DNA of 64,000 bases from Mycobacterium syngnathidarum (lineage in GTDB: Bacteria; Actinomycetota; Actinomycetes; Mycobacteriales; Mycobacteriaceae). The translations under genes and the position numbers were made by a program. This document shows, piece by piece, positions 18,310 to 27,435 of the stretch. Location of the stretch: contig NZ_MLCL01000023.1 in NCBI RefSeq assembly GCF_001942625.1, positions 128,524 to 192,523 of the forward strand. The letters run 5' to 3'. Below the pieces are notes generated by a model. It searched no databases, was not told where the DNA came from, and saw nothing but the letters and a program-made list of their open reading frames with translations. The number at the start of each line of letters is the position of its first letter. Position 1 is the first letter of the stretch.

Positions 18310-19476
18310 ATGACCTCCCCCCTCACCACCGACCGCTCCATCACCGCCGAATTCGTCGCCCGCCTGGCCGAGCGGGCCGCTGAGGCCGAGGAGTTGCGCC
18401 GGCTTCCCGATGCGACGGTGGCCGAGCTTGTCGACTCCGGTTTCACCGAACTGTTGGTACCCGCGCGGTTTGGCGGTCGGCAGGGAGATTTCCCGCAGAT
18501 CCTGGACCCCGTACGCCGGATGGCCCACGGCTGCACCTCGAGCGCCTGGACGATCGGCTTCCTGGCCCTGCACAACTGGATGCTGTCGCTGTTCGGTGAG
18601 CAGGCCCAGGAGGAGGCGTTCGCCAGCAGACCGTTCCTTGCTCCGGCCCCGTTGGCGCCGACCGGGCGGGGACTACCGGTCGACGGAGGCATTCGCCTGA
18701 CCGGCAGGTGGTCCTGGGCCACCGGCGTCATGCACGGGAACTGGATCATCGTCGCGGCGTTGTGCGGCCCCGACGACGGGCTGTACCCGGCGCTGGCGCT
18801 GCTGCCGATCAGCGACGTGACGGTGGCCGATGTGTGGCACACCGACGGCATGCGAGCCACCGGGTCCAACGACGCCATCGCCTCCGACGTCTTCGTGCCC
18901 GAGCACCGGTTGGTGAAGGTGCTCGACATCTATTCCGGAACGGCTCCGGGTGCCGGACTGCACGACGGCTCCGCCTACCGCTGGCCGATGGTGCCCGCAC
19001 TGGCCCTGTTGGCCGCGATGCCGGCACTGGGCAGTGCCGAGCGGGTCACCGAGATCTACGCGCAGCGCCTGGGCGAACGCGTACTGCCCTACGAAGGCGT
19101 CATACAGAAGGACAAGCCGATCGCTCAGGCCCACCTGGCCGGGGCTCAGGTACGGGTGCGCGCGTTGCGGGCTCTGCTGGCCGACACCGTCGGCGAGATC
19201 GAAGCGGTCGTGGCGTCCGGCGACCCGGTCGACAAACCGGTGCGCGCGCAGGCGCGGCTGTCGGCGGCGCACATCGTCAGCGAGTCGAAGGCCGTCATCG
19301 CCGACCTACTGGGCGCCGGCGGCGCGAGCATCCATTTCCTGTCCAGCCCCCTGCAACGCTTCAAGCGCGACGTCGACGTCCTGTCCGGCCATGTGGTGTT
19401 CGACTACGACACCAGCCGCGAGTTGGCCGGTGCGCTGGCGCTGGGGATGAAGATCCCCCGGACGTCGATGATCTGA
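18310..19476 (+). CDS. HsaA-like flavin-dependent monooxygenase (acyl-CoA dehydrogenase fold)
   Basis: A 388-residue member of the group D flavin monooxygenases, two-component enzymes with the acyl-CoA dehydrogenase fold that use reduced flavin from a partner reductase (HsaA, HpaB relatives). Landmarks: LVPARFGGRQGDFPQILDPVRRMAHGCTSSAWTIGFLALHNWMLSLFG, WSWATGVMHGNWIIVAAL, DVWHTDGMRATGSNDAIASDVFVP, and a C-terminal FKRDVDVLSGHVVFDYDTSRELAG. The acid base of true acyl-CoA dehydrogenases is absent. No flavin reductase is next to it. Start ATG 18310, because coding signal begins there; an upstream extension in frame is compositionally unlike a gene. Probably hydroxylates an aromatic or polycyclic substrate. 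Confidence 0.82.
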   Translation: MTSPLTTDRSITAEFVARLAERAAEAEELRRLPDATVAELVDSGFTELLVPARFGGRQGDFPQILDPVRRMAHGCTSSAWTIGFLALHNWMLSLFGEQAQEEAFASRPFLAPAPLAPTGRGLPVDGGIRLTGRWSWATGVMHGNWIIVAALCGPDDGLYPALALLPISDVTVADVWHTDGMRATGSNDAIASDVFVPEHRLVKVLDIYSGTAPGAGLHDGSAYRWPMVPALALLAAMPALGSAERVTEIYAQRLGERVLPYEGVIQKDKPIAQAHLAGAQVRVRALRALLADTVGEIEAVVASGDPVDKPVRAQARLSAAHIVSESKAVIADLLGAGGASIHFLSSPLQRFKRDVDVLSGHVVFDYDTSRELAGALALGMKIPRTSMI

Positions 19477-19495
19477 GCGGCGTGCTGATCGCAGC

Positions 19496-20152
19496 TCACC
19501 GCGGCGGTCTGGGCAACTCCCTGACGTAGGTCACGCCCTGTCCCCAGGCACCCATGTGTTGCGTGATGATCTCGTTGAGTGGGCCATAAGTTTCCTCGCG
19601 CGCCCAGTCACGCTGGAACTCGGAGAGCAGCTGAGCGACCGAAACCGGCGCGACGCCGGCCAGGATCATCCGCTGGACGGCCGCATCGTGAGCAGCCTGG
19701 GAGGAGCCGGCGGACGCGTCCACCACCGCGTAGACGTCGACGCCTTGCTCCTTGGCGGACAGCGCCGGCAGGGTCAAGCACACCTCGGTCCAGAGTCCGG
19801 CGATGATCAGCTTCGTCCGACCGGTAGCAGCGACGGCGTCCCGGATACGGCCGTCCTGCCAGGCATTGATGAAGGTGCGGTCGATGACATGGTGGCCCGG
19901 AAAGACCTCGCGCAGCTCGGGAATCAGTTGCCCGCCGAAGGATTCGGCGGCGATGGAAGTCAGGATGGTCGGGATCTCGAACAGCCGGCCCAGCTTGGCC
20001 AGCGTTGTCACGTTGTTCACCAGGCTCTGCGGGTCCGTCGCACTGCGAGCCCCGAACAGCATCTGGGGTTGATGGTCGATCAGCAGCAATACCGCGTCTT
20101 CCTTGGCGATGACAGACGAGATCTCGCTGTCCTTCAGGTCGGGACTGGCCAT
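19496..20152 (-). CDS. YcaC-type isochorismatase-superfamily hydrolase
   Basis: A 218-residue cysteine hydrolase of the isochorismatase superfamily, very similar in motif order to YcaC: AVLLLIDHQPQMLF with catalytic Asp, LPTIL-like PTILTSIAAESFGG, HVIDRTFINAWQD, and LIIAGLWTEVCLTLPALSAKEQGVDVYAVVDASAG with the nucleophilic Cys. YcaC-like enzymes have no firmly known substrate. The start at 20150-20152 (ATGGCC) is favoured because AGGAG lies nine bases upstream; a longer in-frame start is possible. It is 61 bp downstream of the VOC-like lipoprotein gene on the same strand. Confidence 0.85.
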   Translation of the reverse strand: MASPDLKDSEISSVIAKEDAVLLLIDHQPQMLFGARSATDPQSLVNNVTTLAKLGRLFEIPTILTSIAAESFGGQLIPELREVFPGHHVIDRTFINAWQDGRIRDAVAATGRTKLIIAGLWTEVCLTLPALSAKEQGVDVYAVVDASAGSSQAAHDAAVQRMILAGVAPVSVAQLLSEFQRDWAREETYGPLNEIITQHMGAWGQGVTYVRELPRPPR

Positions 20153-20213
20153 CTGACGCATCTCCTGTGTGGATGTTGTTCTTTGGCAACGGAATTCGGA
20201 AAGAGCTGGCAAC

Positions 20214-21128
20214 TCACCGCATCTGGTCGTCGTGGATCTCGACCACGTAATCCCCAGGGAACCGCACGATCACGCTGTGCCCGTCCGGCCCGGCGTGCGG
20301 GCCCCACAACACGGTGGCCCCCTTCGCCTTCGCCTTCGCCACCGTTTCAGCGACACTCTCCACAGCTATTCCCGCGGACTCCCGACCGAACGGATACGGC
20401 AACTGACCGTCGGTGCCGATGATGACGGTGTTCCCGTAATCCGATGTGGCGAGCACCCGGTGATAGGTTTTGCCCGCTAGACCGATCTGCGCGCCGTCTG
20501 CCGTGGCGTCGTCAGACACCTTCTCGCCTTGGGTGAAGGCCAGATATGACACCAGAAATTGGTCCATGGTGCTTTCCGGTACATACATGCGGAGGTCCGG
20601 CTTCGTGGTCAGCGGTGGGTACAGATTCGGCGGCAACTCGAACAGGTGCCACAACTGCACCGCGGCGCCGGCGGGAAACTGGATGACCGCGTCCCGCCCC
20701 AGCGGATCGTCGAATGGGGCCACCAGCACATGGGCATGCGCGGCCGAGGCCTGTTGAACCGCCTGATCCACGTCGGTGACTCCCCAGCCGGAGACCTCGG
20801 ATCCGAACGGATACGGAATGCCCGTGCTGAACTCGTACACCGAGAGAGCGGCTACCGGCGACGACAACATGATCGCGGTCGCCTTACTCGGGTAGGGCGT
20901 CAGGTCGATGTCATTCACCGGGGGTTGTGCGTGACCGCCGAAGGTGGCGATCCATGAGTCGACGAATGCTGCAGCGGTACCCGACTGGGCGTAGACGTGG
21001 AACGTGCGGAACGCCGCACCGAGCGCGATCTTGGCGTCCTCGCGCGAAGCGGCGGAGCAGGCGTTGACCGACAGCACCGCCGCGACGAGGAGCAGCGACA
21101 AAATACGTTTGCGGAGAATGCTTTTCAT
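20214..21128 (-). CDS. Putative lipoprotein with two VOC (glyoxalase-like) repeats
   Basis: A 304-residue protein with a lipoprotein signal: MKSILRKR, a hydrophobic stretch, and lipobox VNAC with Cys at about 22. After it come two repeats of the vicinal-oxygen-chelate kind. The first ends VTDVDQAVQQASAAHAHVLVAPFDDPLGRDAVIQFPAGAAVQLW; the second starts at YHRVLATSDYGNTVIIG and ends VAETVAKAKAKGATVLWGPHAGPDGHSVIVRFPGDYVVEIHD. VOC proteins are normally cytosolic dioxygenases, isomerases or antibiotic-binding proteins, so export is unusual. Start at ATG 21126-21128 was chosen because the signal peptide starts there. It diverges from ubiX. Confidence 0.72.
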   Translation of the reverse strand: MKSILRKRILSLLLVAAVLSVNACSAASREDAKIALGAAFRTFHVYAQSGTAAAFVDSWIATFGGHAQPPVNDIDLTPYPSKATAIMLSSPVAALSVYEFSTGIPYPFGSEVSGWGVTDVDQAVQQASAAHAHVLVAPFDDPLGRDAVIQFPAGAAVQLWHLFELPPNLYPPLTTKPDLRMYVPESTMDQFLVSYLAFTQGEKVSDDATADGAQIGLAGKTYHRVLATSDYGNTVIIGTDGQLPYPFGRESAGIAVESVAETVAKAKAKGATVLWGPHAGPDGHSVIVRFPGDYVVEIHDDQMR

Positions 21129-21190
21129 ACCGGCATAGCTGTGCACCATCACACGATCGCGGGAATCGAGAGGCGCTCGCATCCGCAAGT

Positions 21191-21211
21191 GGCTAGCCGT
21201 ACTGGCTAGCC
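21191..21211. promoter_or_regulatory. Paired GGCTAGCC sites between lipoprotein and ubiX genes
   Basis: Two identical self-palindromic octamers, 21191-21198 and 21204-21211, separated by GTACT, lie in the 140-bp divergent intergenic region. They suit a dimeric regulator controlling one or both genes; the LuxR protein encoded at 24559 is a candidate. Confidence 0.4.
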
Positions 21212-21268
21212 GGCCGACGACTTTCCACGTCATGCAATCGATCGCGACGTTCAGGCATTCATAGTTGT

Positions 21269-21928
21269 ATGGCAGCGAAGCACGACACGTATTCGCCGAT
21301 GCGCCTGGTGGTGGCCATGACCGGGGCGACGGGCGCCGCACTCGGCATCCGCCTGCTGGAAATACTGGCCGAACTCGGCGTCGAGACGCACCTGATTCTC
21401 AGCGACTGGGCCCGGGCGACCATCAAACTCGAGACCGACCACAGCGTCGACGAAGTCCGCGCGCTCGCCTCGCATACCCACAGTTCCCGCGATCTCGCGG
21501 CAGGCATCTCCAGTGGTTCGTTCCTCACCGACGGAATGGTCGTGTGCCCGTGCAGCATGAAGACTTTGAGCGCCATCCGGATCGGGTACAGCGACAACCT
21601 GATCACCCGGGCCGCCGATGTCACGCTCAAGGAACGCCGCAAGCTGGTGTTGGTGGCTCGGGAGGCGCCCCTGAGCGAGGTCCACCTGGACAACATGCAC
21701 TATCTGGCCCGCGCCGGCGCGGTGATATTCCCCCCGACGGTCGCCTACTACGACCGACCCGCATCGCTCGACGAGGCGACAAACTACGTGGTCGGTCGCC
21801 TGCTCGATCAACTGGGTATTCCACACTCGCTGATCAGGCGTTGGAAGGACGGTCAGGCCGGCGACGGGGACTCCGCGGTCACACCCATCCATCGGACAAG
21901 TTCCGATCCAGTGAGGAGAACGAAATGA
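21269..21928 (+). CDS. UbiX-type flavin prenyltransferase
   Basis: A 219-residue UbiX/Pad1 homologue. This family makes prenylated FMN from FMN and dimethylallyl phosphate, the cofactor of UbiD decarboxylases. N-terminal RLVVAMTGATGAALGIRLLEIL is the FMN-binding motif; further conserved stretches are ISSGSFLTDGMVVCPCSMKTLSAI and DVTLKERRKLVLVAREAPLSEVHLDNM. An ATG at 21299 would give a start closer to the family norm (MRLVVAMTGATGA); neither start has a good ribosome-binding site. The stop codon overlaps the ubiD start (ATGA), so the two are translationally coupled. Confidence 0.9.
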   Translation: MAAKHDTYSPMRLVVAMTGATGAALGIRLLEILAELGVETHLILSDWARATIKLETDHSVDEVRALASHTHSSRDLAAGISSGSFLTDGMVVCPCSMKTLSAIRIGYSDNLITRAADVTLKERRKLVLVAREAPLSEVHLDNMHYLARAGAVIFPPTVAYYDRPASLDEATNYVVGRLLDQLGIPHSLIRRWKDGQAGDGDSAVTPIHRTSSDPVRRTK

Positions 21929-23514
21929 CGGCCTCGACACGCCCACAGCAGAACGGTCGGCCAGAGAAGTCGGACACCGGCCCCGACCTCCGGAGCTGGC
22001 TGACCACGCTGCAGGCCGCCGACCAGTTGCGGCGCGTCACGGCGGCAGTCGACTGGAACGAGGAGATCGGTGCAATCACCCGCGTCAACCTCTCCCTCGA
22101 CGGACCGGCACTGCTATTCGAGAACATCGTCGACCACCAGACCACTCGCTGCACCAAGTTTCTGACCTCAGCGATCGGCAACCGTCGCCAGATTCAGCTG
22201 ATGCTGGGACTACCTGAGGGAACCGGGGATTCGGAGATCGTGCGCCATCTGAAGAACACGTTCAGAAATCCGGTGCCGCCGCGTGTCGTCGAGACCGGCC
22301 CGGTCAAGGCGAACGTCGTCGAGCGCGACGACGTGGACCTCTTTCAGTTCCCGGTGCCCAAATGGCATGCGGCGGACGGCGGTCGGTACATCGACACCTT
22401 CTGTGGCGTCGTCACCGCGGACAAGGCAACGGGACGTGACAACATCGGCCTGTATCGCGGACAGATCGTCGACCGCGACAAGATCGCCAAGCTCATGGTG
22501 CCCAGCCAGGGGTGGGGCGGCCACCTGGAGGGGTACACGCCGGAGCCCATGCCGGTGGCGATCGTCTACGGCTGGCACGACGTACTGCCGTTCTGCGCCG
22601 GGAGTCCTTTCCCGCGAAACGTCTGCGAATGGGACATGATGGGCGCACTGCTCGGCCGACCGGTGGATCTGGTGGCCTGCGATACGGTGCCACTGCACGT
22701 GCCGGCGAGCGCCGAGATCGTCGTCGAGGGCTACCTGGACCCCGACCCCGTGACGTTCGTCGAAGAAGGGCCGTTCGCGGAATACCCCGGATTTCTCGGC
22801 AGCGCCGCGCCGGCGCCGGTTCTGCACGTCACCCGCATCACCCACCGCGACGATCCGGTGCTGCGCGGCACCCTCGAAGGGATCCGGCCGGGATTCTTCA
22901 ACGAAGACAGCATCATCAATTTCGCGCGATCGGCCATCACTTGGAACATGCTGGAGGACCTGGGAATCGGCGGCATCACCGACCTGTGGATGACGGAGGT
23001 GACCAACGGCCAGAACACCATCGTGCAGATCCACAAGGCTTATCGCGGGCACGCGCAGCAGGTAGCCGCTGCGTTGTGGGGAACCGGCGGATCGGTCTGG
23101 TTCCACAAGAACGTCATGGTCGTCGAGGAGGACGTCGACGTCCACGATCCGGTCGCGCTGGACTGGGCGATGACGTACCGGGTCAACGCCGGTCTCGGCG
23201 ACATCGCCTTCTACGGGCAGACCATGGGGTCACCGCTGGATCCGTCCACCCCGCCGGAAAAGAATGACAGCGCTCGGTTCGGGGCCGGTGAATGGACCAG
23301 GGTGCTCATCGACGCGACCCGGAGCTGGGAGTTCGAGCCTCGCCCGGAGTGGGGTGGGCGGCACTACCCGCCGATCGACAAGGTCGACCCGGCATTGGAA
23401 GCCAAGGTCGCTGCCCGCTGGCAGGAGTACGGGATCGGCATGCCCTACCTCGACGATGCCCGACGCGAGCTGTTGACCATGGCGGAACTCAGCAAACGGC
23501 TGCCCGAGGTGTGA
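21925..23514 (+). CDS. UbiD-family prenyl-FMN-dependent (de)carboxylase
   Basis: A 529-residue UbiD-family enzyme for reversible decarboxylation of aromatic, heteroaromatic or unsaturated acids. The catalytic Arg178 is in NIGLYRGQIVDRDK, and the Glu281/Glu286 pair in EEGPFAEYPG matches the E-R-E triad. Metal/prFMN ligands are in the surrounding conserved blocks (WGGHLEGYTPEPMPVAI, FFNEDSIINFARSA). GAGGAG precedes ATG 21925. It directly follows ubiX, which supplies the cofactor. The small third subunit found in some phenolic-acid decarboxylase operons is absent. The substrate cannot be read from sequence. Confidence 0.92.
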   Translation: MTASTRPQQNGRPEKSDTGPDLRSWLTTLQAADQLRRVTAAVDWNEEIGAITRVNLSLDGPALLFENIVDHQTTRCTKFLTSAIGNRRQIQLMLGLPEGTGDSEIVRHLKNTFRNPVPPRVVETGPVKANVVERDDVDLFQFPVPKWHAADGGRYIDTFCGVVTADKATGRDNIGLYRGQIVDRDKIAKLMVPSQGWGGHLEGYTPEPMPVAIVYGWHDVLPFCAGSPFPRNVCEWDMMGALLGRPVDLVACDTVPLHVPASAEIVVEGYLDPDPVTFVEEGPFAEYPGFLGSAAPAPVLHVTRITHRDDPVLRGTLEGIRPGFFNEDSIINFARSAITWNMLEDLGIGGITDLWMTEVTNGQNTIVQIHKAYRGHAQQVAAALWGTGGSVWFHKNVMVVEEDVDVHDPVALDWAMTYRVNAGLGDIAFYGQTMGSPLDPSTPPEKNDSARFGAGEWTRVLIDATRSWEFEPRPEWGGRHYPPIDKVDPALEAKVAARWQEYGIGMPYLDDARRELLTMAELSKRLPEV

Positions 23515-23581
23515 CACCCGCAGCGGTACGAGTTGACCGTTTGGCCCGAACAATTCGACACGATCAGAAAGCAGGTTCACG

Positions 23582-24511
23582 TTGACCATCCGCCTGGGAC
23601 TTCAGGTTTCGAACTACTCGTACGGCGCCGGCGTAGCCGATTTGTTCCCCACCGTGATCGCGCAGGCGAAGGAAGCCGAAGCGGCGGGCTTCGACTCAGT
23701 GTTCGTCATGGATCACTTCTATCAACTACCCGGGCTGGGCGCACCGGACGAGCCGATGCTCGAGGCCTACACCGCCCTGGGTGCCCTCGCGACCGCGACC
23801 GAACGCGTGCAGCTCGGCACGTTGGTCACCGGCAACACCTACCGCAACCCGACACTGCTGGCCAAGGCGGTCACCACGTTGGACGTTGTCAGCCAAGGCC
23901 GGGCCGTGCTTGGCCTCGGTACCGGCTGGTTCGAATTCGAGCACGACGCACTGGGTTACGAGTTCGGCACCTTCACCGACCGCTTCGACAAACTCGGGGA
24001 GGCGCTGCAGATCATCCTGCCGATGCTCGCCGGTGAGCGGCCCACGTTCGAGGGCACGTACTACCGCACACAAGAGGCGATGGCCGAGCCGCGATTGCGC
24101 GATCACATCCCGCTCGTGATCGGTGGCAGCGGCGAGAAGAAGACTATTCCCCTGGCGGCCAAACACTTCGACCATCTGAACATCAGTGCGGGCTTCGACC
24201 AGTTGCCCCACAAGTTGCAGGTGGTTCGGGAATGCTGCGAGAGGATCGGCCGTGATCCCGCCACGCTGGAGACCAGCATGCTGGTCCTCGCCCTCATCGA
24301 CGAGAACGTCACCGACAGCGTCGTCCCCGACGACCTGAAACAGCAGGTCGTGTTCGGAAGCCCCGAGCAGGTGGCCGATCAGATTCAGACCAAGGTGCTC
24401 GACGCCGGCGTCGATGGAGTGATTCTCAGCCCCGCGACGAATCTGAACGGCTATCAACCCGGCCGCGCCGCGGCCGTCGCGGACCTCTTGAAGCCGATGC
24501 TCACGATGTGA
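23582..24511 (+). CDS. LLM-class F420-dependent oxidoreductase
   Basis: A 309-residue luciferase-like monooxygenase-fold protein of the F420-dependent actinobacterial type. LGLQVSNYSYGAGVADLFPTVIAQAKEAEAAGFDSVFVMDHFYQLP opens the TIM barrel; VQLGTLVTGNTYRNPTLLAKAVTTLDVVSQGRAVLGLGTGWFEFEHDALGYEF is the classic family block, and IPLVIGGSGEKKT the phosphate site. The start codon is a TTG at 23582-23584, with GCAGG six bases upstream; no ATG or GTG fits. It follows ubiD after 67 bp and probably belongs to the same transcript and pathway. Confidence 0.88.
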   Translation: MTIRLGLQVSNYSYGAGVADLFPTVIAQAKEAEAAGFDSVFVMDHFYQLPGLGAPDEPMLEAYTALGALATATERVQLGTLVTGNTYRNPTLLAKAVTTLDVVSQGRAVLGLGTGWFEFEHDALGYEFGTFTDRFDKLGEALQIILPMLAGERPTFEGTYYRTQEAMAEPRLRDHIPLVIGGSGEKKTIPLAAKHFDHLNISAGFDQLPHKLQVVRECCERIGRDPATLETSMLVLALIDENVTDSVVPDDLKQQVVFGSPEQVADQIQTKVLDAGVDGVILSPATNLNGYQPGRAAAVADLLKPMLTM

Positions 24512-24558
24512 CGAATCCCGGGCTGCGTCGAGAGGAGGTCACGTTATAGCGTCGTGGA

Positions 24559-27324
24559 GTGTCGGCACGGCTGGGAAGCACCCCCGCAAAGATGACGGGC
24601 CGGCAAGTCGAACGCGCGATACTCGATCAGCTCGTCGCGGCACTGCGCGCAGGCCAGAGCCGGTCGCTGGTCATCCACGGCGAGGTCGGTATCGGCAAGA
24701 CCGCGCTGCTGGATTATCTCGCGGCGCGCGCAACCAACATGCGAATCGTGCGGACGGCGGGGGTCGAGTCAGAGATGGAACTGGCCTACGCGGGCCTACA
24801 CCAGATCTGTGCTCCGTTCCTCGACCGCCTTGATCACCTCCCGGTGCCACAGCGCGAGGCCATGCAGGTGGCCTTCGGAATCAGCCCGGGCCCCACCCCG
24901 GACCAGTTCGTCTTCGGTCTCGGCTTGCTGGGCCTGCTATCACACGCGGCCGAGGAGAAGCCGCTGTTGTGCGTTGTCGACGATCAGCAATGGTTGGACT
25001 GCGCATCGGCGAAGGCATTGGCATTTGTCGCCCGCAGGCTCGGCGAGGAATCCGTCGGGATGGTGTTCGCGACCCGGGAACGCCGGATAGAGGTCGTCGG
25101 CCTGCCGGACCTCCCAGTCGCGGAATTGCCGGAGGACGAGGCGCGCCAGCTCCTCGACTCAGCGCTACGGGGCCCTATCGACGCGCGCGTCCGCGATCAG
25201 ATCGTCGCCGAGACACACGGCAATCCTCTTGCCTTGCTGGAACTTCCGCGTGGCGCATCAGCGGTCGCATTGGCCGGGGGTTTTGTTCTACCGCCTGCGG
25301 ATTCGCTTACCGGTGCTCTGGAGGAGAGCTTCCGCCGCCGGTACGCCGCCCTCTCTTCCGGCGCTCGCAGGCTGCTGCTGATCGCGGCGGCCGATCCGAC
25401 CGGTGACGCTGCCCTCGTCTGGCGGTCCGCTGCACGCATGGGGATCGGACCCGACACCGCGGTCGAGGCCGCCGATGCCGGTCTCGCCGACGTCGGCACA
25501 CATGTGCGGTTCCGGCACCCGTTGGTGCGCTCGGCGACGTACTGGTCAGCGTCGGCGGCCGACCGCCAGTCGGTGCACCGCACGATCGGGGAGGAGACCG
25601 ACCCCGAGCACGATCCGGATCGGCGCATCTGGCATTTCGCCGAAGCGGCTGCGGGACCGGATGCCGACCTCGCCGACGATCTTGAGCGCTCCGCGAGTCA
25701 GGCGCTGCGACGCGGCGGCCTGGCTGCTGCGGCGGCGTTTCTCGAACGGTCGGCACTGTTGACGCTGGACCCGGCCCGCCGCGGCGAACGGGCACTTGCC
25801 GCGGCCGAGGTAAAGGTGCAGGCGGGACGTTTCGACACGGCGATCTCCCTGGTGACCACGGCCGAATCCGGACCACTCGACGAGCGTCAGCGTGCGCGTA
25901 TCGACCTGCTCCGCGCCCAGCTCGCGTTCGCGGCCAGTCGCGGCGGGGAGGCGTCGCTCCTGCTGTTGCGAGCGGCAAAGCGATTCGAACCCGTCGATTC
26001 CGACCGCGCCAGGGAAACCTATCTCGACGGCATCTCCGCTGCCGCCTTCGCCGGCCGGCTCGCCAGCCCCGGCGGCGGTGTACTGGACCTGTCGCGCGCC
26101 GCCGCCGCGGCCCCTGCGCCCCCACAGTCACCCCGGGCGATCGATCACCTCCTGAACGGGCTGGCCACCAATTTCGTCGAGGGGTATCCGCCGGCGGTGC
26201 CCAGCCTCCGAGCCGCGCTGGCGAGTTTCCCGGGAACGATGACGGCCACCGACGAACTGCGGTGGATGTGGCTGGTCAACGAGGCTGCGCTGCACCTGTG
26301 GGACGACGAGCGTTGGAATGCCTTGTCGGCGCGCTACCTTCAGCTAGCCCGTGATGTCGGAGCGCTCACCGAACTCCCGCTGGCGCTCAGTACCCGCGCC
26401 ATCATGCTGGTATTCACCGGAGAGTTGTCCGCCGCGGCCGCACTCATCGAGGAGCAGGCCGCGGCAACGGAGGCGACCGGCATCAACCTGGGGCCCTACG
26501 CCGCCGCGTATCTCGCGGCCATGCGCGGCCAACGCGCAGAGTCCACCGCGCTCACCGAGAGGATCCTCACCGAGGTGCCTCAGCGCGGCGAGGGCATCGG
26601 CATCGCCATCGCCGAATGGACACGGGCCCTGCTGCACAACGGCACGGGCAACTACCCGGAGGCGATGGCCGCGGCCCAACGCGCGTTGGACCAACAGGAA
26701 TACCCCGACCTCCACTATCCCGGGATCGCGAACTGGGCTGCGCATGAGCTGATCGAAGCCGCTGCTCGCAGCGAGATGACTGACACGGCGACGGAAGCCG
26801 CCGAGTGGATCACGGAGATGGCGAACGCGAGCCGTACCGACTGGGCTCTGGGGGTCGGTGCCCGCTCACGGGCCCTACTGGCGCAGGGCGACGACGCCGA
26901 ACACCTCTACCGCGAGGCGATCGCCAGGCTGGGAGACAGCCATGTCCGGACCGACCTGGCCCGCGCCCACCTGCTCTACGGCGAATGGCTGCGGCGGGAG
27001 CGGCGCCGGGTCGATGCACGCGAACAACTGCGCACGGCCCATCAGATGCTGGAATCGATTGGCATGTCGGCTTTCGCCGACCGCGCTCGGCACGAACTGC
27101 TGGCCACCGGCGAAACTGCCCGCAAGCGTTCAGCACCCACGGTGACCGCCGAGCTCACCGCGCAGGAAGCCCAGATAGCCCGATTGGCCCGCGACGGGCT
27201 CTCTAACCCCGAGATCGGCACCCGTCTGTTCATCAGCACCAAAACCGTGCAATACCACCTGCGGAAGGTGTTCACGAAACTCGGCATCACGTCGCGCGGA
27301 CAGCTCGAGTACGTCCAGTTCTGA
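24559..27324 (+). CDS. Large ATP-binding LuxR-family (LAL) transcriptional activator
   Basis: A 921-residue regulator. The N-terminal AAA/STAND ATPase has Walker A GEVGIGKTALL (41-51) and Walker B LLCVVDDQQWLD (about 135-146). A long alpha-helical TPR-like middle region would sense a ligand or protein. The C-terminal LuxR helix-turn-helix is LTAQEAQIARLARDGLSNPEIGTRLFISTKTVQYHLRKVFTKLGI. Start is GTG at 24559, 47 bp after the F420 gene stop. It probably activates the UbiX-UbiD-LLM genes upstream. A short GCCTGGCC/GGCTAGGC hairpin (27327-27347) follows its stop codon. Confidence 0.9.
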   Translation: MSARLGSTPAKMTGRQVERAILDQLVAALRAGQSRSLVIHGEVGIGKTALLDYLAARATNMRIVRTAGVESEMELAYAGLHQICAPFLDRLDHLPVPQREAMQVAFGISPGPTPDQFVFGLGLLGLLSHAAEEKPLLCVVDDQQWLDCASAKALAFVARRLGEESVGMVFATRERRIEVVGLPDLPVAELPEDEARQLLDSALRGPIDARVRDQIVAETHGNPLALLELPRGASAVALAGGFVLPPADSLTGALEESFRRRYAALSSGARRLLLIAAADPTGDAALVWRSAARMGIGPDTAVEAADAGLADVGTHVRFRHPLVRSATYWSASAADRQSVHRTIGEETDPEHDPDRRIWHFAEAAAGPDADLADDLERSASQALRRGGLAAAAAFLERSALLTLDPARRGERALAAAEVKVQAGRFDTAISLVTTAESGPLDERQRARIDLLRAQLAFAASRGGEASLLLLRAAKRFEPVDSDRARETYLDGISAAAFAGRLASPGGGVLDLSRAAAAAPAPPQSPRAIDHLLNGLATNFVEGYPPAVPSLRAALASFPGTMTATDELRWMWLVNEAALHLWDDERWNALSARYLQLARDVGALTELPLALSTRAIMLVFTGELSAAAALIEEQAAATEATGINLGPYAAAYLAAMRGQRAESTALTERILTEVPQRGEGIGIAIAEWTRALLHNGTGNYPEAMAAAQRALDQQEYPDLHYPGIANWAAHELIEAAARSEMTDTATEAAEWITEMANASRTDWALGVGARSRALLAQGDDAEHLYREAIARLGDSHVRTDLARAHLLYGEWLRRERRRVDAREQLRTAHQMLESIGMSAFADRARHELLATGETARKRSAPTVTAELTAQEAQIARLARDGLSNPEIGTRLFISTKTVQYHLRKVFTKLGITSRGQLEYVQF

Positions 27325-27435
27325 CAGCCTGGCCATGACGGCTAGGCAGTGACCGATGCGAAGCAGAGCGGCCCGGACGGAACCTGATGGCAGTCGTCGG
27401 CCGCACCGGCCGACCCATCTGAACAGGATATCCCC

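Noticed and set aside
21265..21924. Fusion of a 220-residue N-terminal part to UbiD
   Set aside because: The extension is an alternative frame of ubiX, which has clear UbiX motifs; UbiD starts at 21925 after GAGGAG.
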